Positions 17,557 through 24,615 of a stretch of DNA of 64,000 bases are shown here, in pieces. This stretch comes from Clostridium algifaecis (lineage in GTDB: Bacteria > Bacillota > Clostridia > Clostridiales > Clostridiaceae), in contig NZ_JAGGLM010000002.1 in the NCBI RefSeq assembly GCF_017874415.1, forward strand, positions 1 to 64,000, written 5' to 3'. The notes below the pieces were generated by a model. It was not told the origin of the DNA. It made no database searches and worked only from the letters and a program-made list of their open reading frames with translations. Both the position numbers and the translations under genes were made by a program. The stretch's first letter is position 1. Each line of letters begins with the position of its first letter.

Positions 17557-18103
17557 CTATTTTTCCAATCATCATCATTATTGTTGCACTAACAATTGAG
17601 ATTACAGCAGTGTTTAAAAATTTGTTTGGGATGAAATAACAGGCTATACTTAATAATAGGGTAACTATTATAGAAAGATGCTTGAGCTTTAATCTTCGTT
17701 CTTGGCTTTTTATTCTTTTGTTGATATTATCTACAGGAGAAAAAATACAAATAAGTACAAGAGAAGCAACTGTTAGTATTATTAAGAGGTTCTTAGCAAT
17801 TGATATGTATTTACCTAATATAATTATTATTCCAAATATAATAAAACTAATAAAAAAACATCCCCAGTAAGTTTTTGCATGATATCCGCCTGAAAATAAC
17901 CTTATAGGACAAAAAAACATAAGAGCAACCAGATAATATTTTTGAAGAGAGAACAGCCAAAATATAAAAAAATATGGAACAAACTTTGTAATTTCATCAA
18001 AAGTACAGACTAATCCATATTCCATTTTTTTTAATTCTAAATTTGAAAATTGAGGATTGGATTCAGAAATTTTTTTTACCAAACAGGTTATAAATTTATT
18101 CAT
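17552..18103 (-). CDS. agrB: AgrB-like peptide-processing membrane protease
   Basis: A 183-residue membrane cysteine protease that cuts and cyclises an AgrD precursor. The family signature RLFSGGYHAKTYWGC is clear: the catalytic His (GGYHAK) and Cys (WGC) are seven residues apart, as in staphylococcal AgrB. About five membrane segments are visible. The start overlaps the stop of the kinase gene by four bases. Gene order on the minus strand is agrD, kinase, agrB, and no AgrA-type regulator lies in the window. Confidence 0.9.
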   Translation of the reverse strand: MNKFITCLVKKISESNPQFSNLELKKMEYGLVCTFDEITKFVPYFFIFWLFSLQKYYLVALMFFCPIRLFSGGYHAKTYWGCFFISFIIFGIIIILGKYISIAKNLLIILTVASLVLICIFSPVDNINKRIKSQERRLKLKHLSIIVTLLLSIACYFIPNKFLNTAVISIVSATIMMMIGKIE

Positions 18104-19428
18104 ATATTCATCTCCTCCGTTTCAAATTTAATCAAGAATTTAGTTATCTCTGATTTACTTTCTAGAGTTATGTACCCATTGTTTTGGTTAATTAATTGTT
18201 TAGTAATATATAGACCAAATCCATGGTCATCTGATTCTTTAGTTTTTGTAGAAAATCCCTTATTAAAAATTTTCTCCTGAATATTCTCAGGAATCATGTC
18301 TCCATTATTAGATATTTCAATATAAAAGTTTTTATCTTTAATAAAAGTATTAATAGATATTTTTTTATTTTCAATGTTAGATTTAAGTTTAAATGCTTCA
18401 AATGCATTATCTACAAGATTACTGATAATACTTATTAATTCATTTTCTTTAATTTTAATTGAGCTAAATGGTTCATCAATTGTGATATTAAAATCTATAT
18501 TATTTTTCACAGCATAATTATTTTTTATAGATAATAATCCATCTAAATATTCATTTCCAGTATTAAAAAATTTAAATGCTGAATGTATGTCATCTGAAAT
18601 TCCAGTTACATAATTTTTTATTCTTTCAACAGTATTTGGCTTATTTAACAGACACAAACCCCATATAACATTAACATGATTGGCAAAGTCATGCTTTTCC
18701 TGCCTGATTATGCTGATTATTTCCTGCATATTTTTAATTTGATTTCCTTGAATTTTATAACCAGATTCTATATTTTTAATTCTTCCCCATTCTCTTAATT
18801 CTTTAAATTCTATTATTAAAAGTATAAAATATAAAATAAAAATAAGTATATTAAATACCTCAGTATTTTTTATATTAAAAATACCGTAATTGACACTAAA
18901 TATAAAAAGACTTAATATTCCAGCTTGAATTATCAAATTAGAAAAAAGAGTACTTTCTTGTTGAAATAATTTAAATTTAGCAAAATATTTACTAAATTTA
19001 AAAAGCAGTAATACAATAAGTATCTGTAACATTTTAGAAGCTATTAAAAAAGTTAGCAAGTATCTTAGATCTAAAAAAATTTGATTTAAATCTATATTAA
19101 ATAAGAACATTTCAATGGTTTGAGTAGAATATTCTGTAACAGAAAGCATTATAATAAAGAAAGAAAATATAATTGCTGAAGTAAATATTTTTATTCTTGT
19201 AATATACGCTAATAATAAAATATCAAATACTGATATAAATAACGAATGATATGCATTAGGCAGATTAAATGTGCTCCAGTAAGTTACAAAAACAAATATT
19301 ATGCAAAACAAAATTGATCTCAATTTGTTTTGCACTATAAATTTTTTTTCGTTGTACAATGCTTCAAAAATCCCTAAAAAAAGAAGAGATTCAATACAAT
19401 CCAATATGATTTCTCTTAGAGCATTCAT
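18100..19428 (-). CDS. agrC: AgrC-like sensor histidine kinase (GHKL type)
   Basis: A 442-residue kinase with six or more N-terminal membrane segments (residues about 5-215), a short coiled-coil, the phospho-acceptor region IIRQEKHDFANHVNVIWGL and a GHKL ATPase domain (LVDNAFEAFKLKS, then ISNNGDMIPENIQEKIFNKG, then HGFGLYITKQLI). This is the layout of receptors for cyclic peptide pheromones. ATG at 19428 follows AAAGGAGA. Its presumed partner response regulator must be encoded elsewhere. Confidence 0.85.
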   Translation of the reverse strand: MNALREIILDCIESLLFLGIFEALYNEKKFIVQNKLRSILFCIIFVFVTYWSTFNLPNAYHSLFISVFDILLLAYITRIKIFTSAIIFSFFIIMLSVTEYSTQTIEMFLFNIDLNQIFLDLRYLLTFLIASKMLQILIVLLLFKFSKYFAKFKLFQQESTLFSNLIIQAGILSLFIFSVNYGIFNIKNTEVFNILIFILYFILLIIEFKELREWGRIKNIESGYKIQGNQIKNMQEIISIIRQEKHDFANHVNVIWGLCLLNKPNTVERIKNYVTGISDDIHSAFKFFNTGNEYLDGLLSIKNNYAVKNNIDFNITIDEPFSSIKIKENELISIISNLVDNAFEAFKLKSNIENKKISINTFIKDKNFYIEISNNGDMIPENIQEKIFNKGFSTKTKESDDHGFGLYITKQLINQNNGYITLESKSEITKFLIKFETEEMNI

Positions 19429-19454
19429 ATATTGTCTCCTTTATCTCCAAATTC

Positions 19455-19526
19455 TTCACAAAGACTATAACAAGTACACATAGTTTAAATCTTTTTATAA
19501 CACTTTTCTTCTATAGTCTCTGTGAA
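19455..19526 (-). repeat. Inverted repeat between agrD and agrC
   Basis: TTCACAAAGACTATA (19455-19469) and TATAGTCTCTGTGAA (19512-19526) are complementary at 14 of 15 positions, with a 42-base loop. It lies in the agrD-agrC spacer without a T run, so it is more likely an mRNA stability or processing element than a terminator. Confidence 0.55.
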
Positions 19527-19542
19527 AAATATTCTAGTTTTA

Positions 19543-19686
19543 TTACTTTAAAAGCTCATCAGGACATTTTGGCTGATATCCACCTAGTGTTGATGTTGGT
19601 ACTATGACCAATGCTGCTAAAAGTAGGGATAAAGAACCTACCATTTTCATAGCTTTCTTTAGTAAATAATTCTTAGAAATTTTCAT
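19543..19686 (-). CDS. agrD: AgrD-like autoinducer peptide precursor
   Basis: A 47-residue peptide encoded on the minus strand just upstream of agrC, with GGAGG nine bases before the ATG. It has the AgrD layout: a basic amphipathic start (MKISKNYLLKKAMKMVG), a hydrophobic helix (SLLLAALVIVP), then a short core and an acidic tail (TSTLGGYQPKCPDELLK). In clostridial AgrD peptides as I recall them, a Cys lies five residues before the YQP-type segment. Here that position is Ser32 and the only Cys (41) lies after it, so the ring may be a serine lactone or an unusual Cys ring. It is too short for routine ORF calling. Confidence 0.8.
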   Translation of the reverse strand: MKISKNYLLKKAMKMVGSLSLLLAALVIVPTSTLGGYQPKCPDELLK

Positions 19687-19834
19687 TTTGACAACCTCCT
19701 ATAAAATTATATTTTTTTGTAATTAAATACTTTGTAATTAATTACATTATTTTATATATTCTATAATAGTTTGTTTTTTCCTGCACAATATGTAAAAAAA
19801 TTAATTATAATTGAAAATATATTTTATTATAAAA

Positions 19835-19987
19835 TTAGACTTTATTCTTTGGTGATTTGTAATAAAATACAATTAGCTTGTCCAATTGAACGCTTGTTTT
19901 TAATATTTCTTCTCTTGTATATTCATTTGAATCTAACATTTTATTTAATTTATCTCTTAATTCTTCTATAGTTTCATTCATATACAT
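19835..19987 (-). CDS. Spo0E-like aspartyl-phosphate phosphatase
   Basis: A 50-residue protein (MYMNETIEELRDKLNKML then DSNEYTREEILKTSVQLD, then KLIVFYYKS). It fits the small Spo0E family: two helices with an S-x-x-LD-x-LI-x-x-Y signature, here SVQLDKLIVFYY. Such proteins dephosphorylate Spo0A~P and delay sporulation. ATG at 19987 has AAGGA seven bases upstream. It lies 150 bases upstream of agrD on the same strand, so quorum signalling and sporulation control are adjacent; co-transcription is possible but not shown. Confidence 0.75.
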   Translation of the reverse strand: MYMNETIEELRDKLNKMLDSNEYTREEILKTSVQLDKLIVFYYKSPKNKV

Positions 19988-20272
19988 ACACATATCCTTA
20001 ATTTATTGATATTTTTTTACTAATTTTTATATTGTATAACATAAAAGTAAATTATTCAAATATTAATCTGTATGTTTTTAGATCAATAACTGTAATTTTG
20101 AAGAGAATCTAATAAATGATTTTTTAATATATTACTTTTATTTCATATTTAAAATTTTAACCCATAATAATAGCCAAATTCTAACCCGAATTATAACCAA
20201 ATAATAAGTCTAATTTGTATTTTTAAAACTGAATTATACTTTAAATATACTTATTAGAAAGGAGTTGAGACT

Positions 20273-20578
20273 ATGACAAGACAAAACAGAGGTAGTATGG
20301 GAAGTTTTTATACGTCTTCAAATGAAGATTTTATGTATGATTATAAGAATATGCTCATGAAAGGAAATCTTTATAAAAATGAGGAATCTGCACTATATGA
20401 TATAGCCAGAGTGGTAAATCTTTTAATATATTTATCACTTGATAGACATACAGGGAAAAGGCATATAAAACAGGTATCTGAAGTAATATTTAAACCGGAA
20501 AATTACCAAAAACCTTATGAATTTACAGAGGAACATGAAATAAAATTGAACAAATTATATAAAAAAATGGGGATTTAA
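20273..20578 (+). CDS. Hypothetical protein, 101 residues
   Basis: A soluble, basic-acidic protein with no signal peptide. The stretch LDRHTGKRHIKQVSEVIFKP faintly resembles the C-terminal end of CpaF/TadA-type secretion ATPases, but there is no P-loop and the resemblance is too weak for a function. It has a good AGAAAGGAG site and its own terminator, so it is probably a real monocistronic gene. Confidence 0.6.
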   Translation: MTRQNRGSMGSFYTSSNEDFMYDYKNMLMKGNLYKNEESALYDIARVVNLLIYLSLDRHTGKRHIKQVSEVIFKPENYQKPYEFTEEHEIKLNKLYKKMGI

Positions 20579-20583
20579 ACCTT

Positions 20584-20622
20584 GCCTCCACCCTTTGATC
20601 TAAAGGGTGGAGATTAATTTTA
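20584..20622 (+). terminator. Terminator
   Basis: CTCCACCCTT (20586-20595) pairs with AAGGGTGGAG (20603-20612), followed by ATTAATTTTA. Confidence 0.75.
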
Positions 20623-20769
20623 CGTAATATTTTTTTATTATTTAATTAAACAAATTGGAATTTATCGCTTTAGTTAAATACTATTACGTTTTAAAAAAGA
20701 TTATGTAACAACAGTATACCTATTCTCTGACAGTACACCTTGCAGTAATTTCTTGTATTTCATATTACC

Positions 20770-21942
20770 TTAATGATGAAAAAGACGAATTCCTGTAAAT
20801 GTCATAGCTATATCATATTTGTCACATACTTCCACTACATTATCATCTCTTATAGAGCCACCTGCTTGAGCTATATAAGAAACTCCACTTTTTTTAGCAC
20901 GTTCTATGTTATCACCAAATGGGAAAAATGCATCTGAACCTAAAGCTACACCTGTTAATTTCTCTAACCATTCGTTCATTTCTCCTTTGGTTAATGGATA
21001 TGGTTTTTCAGTAAAAATATCTTCCCATTGACCATCGGATAATATATCCATATAATCATCTGAAATATAAACATCTATAGCGTTATCTCTATCAGTTCGT
21101 TTCATTTCTTCTTTAAAAGGAAGATTCATAACTTTAGGATTTTGTCTTAAAAACCATACATCAGCTTTATTTCCAGCTAATCTAGTACAATGAACTCTAG
21201 ATTGTTGTCCTGCACCGATTCCAATTGCTTGCCCATCCTTCACATAGCATACAGAATTTGATTGTGTATATTTTAATGTAATTAAAGATATAATTAAATC
21301 TCTTTTAGCACTATCAGGTATTGTTTTATTTTTTGTTGGTATATTATTAAATATATCTTTTGTTATTTTAACATCGTTACGTTTTTGTTCAAATGTTACT
21401 CCATAAACCTGTTTTGTCTCTATTTCTTCTGGGATATAGCTTATATCCATTTGTATTACTAAATAATTACCTTTTCTTTTATTTTTCAATATTTCTAAAG
21501 CTGCTTCGCAATAAGATGGTGCAATTATTCCATCTGAAACTTCATGTGATAAAAATTCTGCTGTTTGCTCATCACATTCATCAGATAAAGCTACAAAATC
21601 ACCATAAGATGACATTCTATCTGCACCTCTTGCTCTTATATATGCAGTAGCAATGTCAGATAAATCTACATCTTCAACAAAATACATCTTTTTTAATGTT
21701 TCAGTTAATGGAACAGCTACAGCTGCCCCAGCAGGGCTAACATGTTTAAAAGAAGCTGCAGCTGCTAGTCCAGTAGCTTCTTTTAGTTCTTTTACAAGTT
21801 GCCAACTGTTAAATGCATCTAATAAGTTAATATACCCTGGGTTTCCATTCAGAACTTTTATAGGTAGTTCATCATTCTTCATAAAAATTCTAGCTGGTTT
21901 TTGATTTGAATTACATCCATACTTTAATTTTAATTCTTTCAT
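20770..21942 (-). CDS. Stand-alone AICAR transformylase (PurH-like)
   Basis: A 390-residue protein matching the AICAR formyltransferase half of PurH (formylation of AICAR to FAICAR in purine synthesis) without the IMP cyclohydrolase domain. Landmarks are AAASFKHVSPAGAAVAVPL (the catalytic Lys-His region), YIRARGADRMSSYGDFVALS, YTQSNSVCYVKDGQAIGIGAGQQSR and GSDAFFPFGDNIERA. Such stand-alone forms are known in clostridia. A ZTP riboswitch lies directly upstream, as expected for a folate-dependent purine step. Confidence 0.92.
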   Translation of the reverse strand: MKELKLKYGCNSNQKPARIFMKNDELPIKVLNGNPGYINLLDAFNSWQLVKELKEATGLAAAASFKHVSPAGAAVAVPLTETLKKMYFVEDVDLSDIATAYIRARGADRMSSYGDFVALSDECDEQTAEFLSHEVSDGIIAPSYCEAALEILKNKRKGNYLVIQMDISYIPEEIETKQVYGVTFEQKRNDVKITKDIFNNIPTKNKTIPDSAKRDLIISLITLKYTQSNSVCYVKDGQAIGIGAGQQSRVHCTRLAGNKADVWFLRQNPKVMNLPFKEEMKRTDRDNAIDVYISDDYMDILSDGQWEDIFTEKPYPLTKGEMNEWLEKLTGVALGSDAFFPFGDNIERAKKSGVSYIAQAGGSIRDDNVVEVCDKYDIAMTFTGIRLFHH

Positions 21943-21972
21943 TTAACATTTACACTCCTTACTTAAGCAATA

Positions 21973-22018
21973 AAAAAAGAACCCACTATCTGGACTCTTT
22001 TGCCCAGACGGTCGGCTC
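21973..22018 (-). terminator. ZTP riboswitch expression platform (terminator)
   Basis: UCUGG (part of the aptamer's CCGUCUGGGCA) can instead pair with CCAGA, with outer pairing GAGCC...GGUUC, followed by CUUUUUUU. The overlap with the aptamer's 3' strand means ligand binding should prevent termination, an ON switch. Confidence 0.75.
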
Positions 22019-22066
22019 ATTCTTGTTATACTTCATGTGGTTTATTCCACTTCCGTCAGTTGTATA
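21999..22066 (-). promoter_or_regulatory. ZTP (pfl) riboswitch aptamer
   Basis: On the minus strand the leader reads ACUGACGG-AAGUGG-AAUAAA-CCAC, then a variable linker, then GAGCCGACCGUCUGGGCA. The P1/P2 halves and the conserved CCGYCUGGGCA pseudoknot segment match the pfl motif, which senses ZTP/ZMP and turns on purine and one-carbon genes. It sits upstream of the AICAR transformylase gene, whose substrate (ZMP) is the ligand. Confidence 0.88.
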
Positions 22067-22081
22067 ACCTATATGTATAAA

Positions 22082-22373
22082 ATATCATTGCTATATACAT
22101 TTGTCAAATTACCATTTTTCTACTAAGTATATAAATATTCATCAATTCACAGTTATATGGTATTTACTATATCATATTAAATTCCGCTATTTACATAATA
22201 CACCATATTATTCAATTTTTAAAGAATGATTTTGCTTCATTGATAAAATAGAAGTGGTCCAGTCAGCCAAATCTATAATTAAAGGAGGTTTGCCATGAAT
22301 GATAATTAGGTTTATATTGACATTAAAACAATTAGATAGTATGCTAAAAAAGTAACTATTAAATAGTGCAGCC
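22082..22373. other. Intergenic region with possible gene remnant
   Basis: The left half is the AT-rich promoter region of the riboswitch. At 22283 an AAAGGAGG site precedes an ATG (22294) that stops after four codons, followed by short interrupted frames (FILTLKQLDSMLKK). This looks like the wreck of a small gene, but I cannot identify it. Confidence 0.3.
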
Positions 22374-22412
22374 CAACAACAGTTAGTTTTAATTGATTGT
22401 TGTATTTTTTTG
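22374..22412 (+). terminator. Terminator upstream of the chemoreceptor gene
   Basis: ACAACA(G)TTAG and its complement ATTGATTGTTGT form a stem followed by ATTTTTTTG. It would end the transcript of the wrecked small gene before the chemoreceptor gene. Confidence 0.6.
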
Positions 22413-22463
22413 TTAGATATAAAAATATTTTATGCATTAATATTTTACAAACTAAAGGGGGAA

Positions 22464-24182
22464 ATGGTTTTGAACTGGTTTAATAATTTAAAGATAAAGA
22501 AAAAACAGATCATGGGCTTTTTATTTATAGCCATGTTTATAGTAATAGTGGGTATCGTTGGCATTGTTAATATGGAAAGAATAGATTCAGGCTCTAATAT
22601 GTTATATAATAACAATTTACAGACTATAAAAAATCTTGATGAATTCAATGCCAATTCAATGATTTTAAGATTGGATTTAATAAATTTAGTTGAAAGTAGA
22701 GATAGTAATGGCGTTCAAGATACATTAAATAAGATGAATGATCTTAGAGATAAGAACACAAAGATATTAAATACATATAAACAGGAAAATTTAAATTCTG
22801 ACCAGAGGGCTTTAGCAGATAATTTAAGTAGTCAACTTATTAGCTGGAGAAAGATATGTGATAATATTGTTGATCTAATGAAGAATAGTAAATATGATGA
22901 TGCTATGGTTTTGAATAAAAAGGCTGCTTCTTACAGAAACAAATTAACTGAAACTACTCAAAAGTTAATAAAAATAGAGTCTGGAAATGCTGATAGGAAC
23001 AACGAAAACAATTATAATACATATAAAAGTTCTATGTATATAATAATTTTAATTATTATTATAGGAGCAATTGCAGCTATGCTTCTAGGAAATAAAATTG
23101 CATCAGTTATTTCAAAAGAAGTTAATAAAATTTTATTTTATGCAAATGCTTTAAGCAAAGGTGATTTAACAAAATCTATAGAAGTTTCTAGCAGAGATGA
23201 AATTGGCATGATAGCTCAAGAACTTAACAAAGCTAATGAAAATATAAAAAAGTTAATTTTAGAAATTATTCATGATACGGAGGAAATAAGTGCTTCAAGT
23301 GAAGAATTATCAGCTACAACCCAGGAAATTTCATCTATGATGTTATCTGTAAAAGAATCTACAGAACAGATAGCTAATGGTTCCCAAAACTTAAGTAGTG
23401 TTTCAGAAGAAATCAGTGCATCATCCGAAGAGATAAAAGCAAGTACAAATGAACTTTCTGGTAAAGCTGACAAATCAACAAAGTCTTCTTCTGAAATAAA
23501 AAATCGTGCTGTGAATGTAAAAAATAAGGCATCTAAAAGTATGAAACAAAGTGATGAGATATATGAAGAAAAGAGAAATAATATTATAAAAGCTATTGAA
23601 GACGGAAAGATTGTATCTGAAGTTAAAATTATGGCAGCATCTATTGGAGATATAGCAGAACAGACTAACCTTTTAGCATTAAATGCAGCTATTGAGGCTG
23701 CAAGAGCAGGCGAAGATGGAAAAGGATTTTCAGTAGTTTCAGATGAAGTTAAGAAACTAGCTGAACAATCATCTGCAGCAGTTGAAAATATTAATAAAAT
23801 GGTTCTTAAAGTAGAAAATGCTTTTAAGAATATGTCTGAAAGCAGTAAGCAGATTCTTGATTATATAGTATCAAGTGTAAAACCTGATTATCAATTTATG
23901 ATGGAAGTTGGAATTCAATATGAAAAAGATGCTGAATTTGTAAATAGTATTTCTAGAGAAATTGATGATTCGTCAAATCATATGAGTGAATTGATATCAC
24001 AGATAAATAATGCAATTCAAAGTGCTGCATCTACAGCTGAAGAAGGAGCTTCAAACTCAGAGGAAATACTTGGCGGGGTTGAAGAAGTTACTAAGGCATC
24101 ACAAGATGTGTCAACTTCTTCACAAAGTCAGTCAGAACTTGCTGAAAGGCTTGTGGATATGGTTAATAAATTTAAAATATAG
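22464..24182 (+). CDS. Methyl-accepting chemotaxis protein (4HB type)
   Basis: A receptor of about 572 residues: an N-terminal membrane segment ([19 protein letters not shown]), a four-helix-bundle periplasmic-type sensor of about 150 residues, a second membrane segment ([17 protein letters not shown]), HAMP ([21 protein letters not shown]) and a signalling hairpin with [34 protein letters not shown]. Starts at ATG 22464 or TTG 22470 are both possible; AAAGGGGG is better spaced for the TTG. The ligand is unknown. It is transcribed alone and ends at a terminator. Confidence 0.92.
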   Translation: MVLNWFNNLKIKKKQIMGFLFIAMFIVIVGIVGIVNMERIDSGSNMLYNNNLQTIKNLDEFNANSMILRLDLINLVESRDSNGVQDTLNKMNDLRDKNTKILNTYKQENLNSDQRALADNLSSQLISWRKICDNIVDLMKNSKYDDAMVLNKKAASYRNKLTETTQKLIKIESGNADRNNENNYNTYKSSMYIIILIIIIGAIAAMLLGNKIASVISKEVNKILFYANALSKGDLTKSIEVSSRDEIGMIAQELNKANENIKKLILEIIHDTEEISASSEELSATTQEISSMMLSVKESTEQIANGSQNLSSVSEEISASSEEIKASTNELSGKADKSTKSSSEIKNRAVNVKNKASKSMKQSDEIYEEKRNNIIKAIEDGKIVSEVKIMAASIGDIAEQTNLLALNAAIEAARAGEDGKGFSVVSDEVKKLAEQSSAAVENINKMVLKVENAFKNMSESSKQILDYIVSSVKPDYQFMMEVGIQYEKDAEFVNSISREIDDSSNHMSELISQINNAIQSAASTAEEGASNSEEILGGVEEVTKASQDVSTSSQSQSELAERLVDMVNKFKI

Positions 24183-24211
24183 AGATATATAGATTGAATG
24201 AATAAGTTATT

Positions 24212-24249
24212 GAAAAGACACGCATATATTTTTGTAGGTGTCTTTTTTT
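24212..24249 (+). terminator. Terminator of the chemoreceptor gene
   Basis: AAAAGACAC pairs with GTGTCTTTT, followed by TTTTC. Confidence 0.75.
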
Positions 24250-24313
24250 CTACACTTTTAGTGAAAATTGTGCTAAAATATTTCTAAATAAAATTATTGT
24301 GGAGTTGTTCTAA

Positions 24314-24613
24314 ATGAGTTTGAAAGTTATGGAAAACATAGAAAATAAATTGGAAGTAAAAAAACCTAAGTTATATAAAGTTGTTATTTATAACGATGAT
24401 TATACTACAATGGATTTTGTAGTTGAAATTTTAATGAAAATATTTAGAAAAGAAGAATTGGAAGCAACTAAGATAATGTATGATGTACATAGAAAAGGTA
24501 TTGGAGTTGCAGGAGTGTATCCTTATGATATAGCCGCAACAAAGATGATTCAGGCAACAGGCATGGCAAAAAATAGTGGCTTTCCACTAAAATTTAGCAT
24601 GGAAGAGGAATAA
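24314..24613 (+). CDS. clpS: ClpS adaptor of ClpA
   Basis: A 99-residue ClpS protein, which delivers N-degron substrates to ClpAP. The conserved core is complete: YKVVIYNDDYTTMDFVVEIL (N-degron pocket with ND motif), then MYDVHRKGIGVAGVYPYDIAATK. ATG at 24314 is weakly supported by GGAG; the second Met (24329) is an alternative. It is separated by two bases from clpA, so the pair is translated together. Confidence 0.92.
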   Translation: MSLKVMENIENKLEVKKPKLYKVVIYNDDYTTMDFVVEILMKIFRKEELEATKIMYDVHRKGIGVAGVYPYDIAATKMIQATGMAKNSGFPLKFSMEEE

Positions 24614-24615
24614 CT

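Noticed and set aside
20155-20225. Loosely repeated TAACCCATAATAATAGCC / TAACCCGAATTATAACC sequence
   Set aside because: The units are too irregular in length and sequence to call a tandem repeat or iteron array.
20455-20520. Possible secretion-ATPase (CpaF/TadA) domain in the 101-residue protein
   Set aside because: Only a short C-terminal-like stretch resembles it. There is no Walker motif, so no function is assigned.
22294-22308. Strong ribosome binding site followed by a four-codon frame
   Set aside because: No coding potential after the stop in any consistent frame. I treated it as the remains of a small gene, not a gene.
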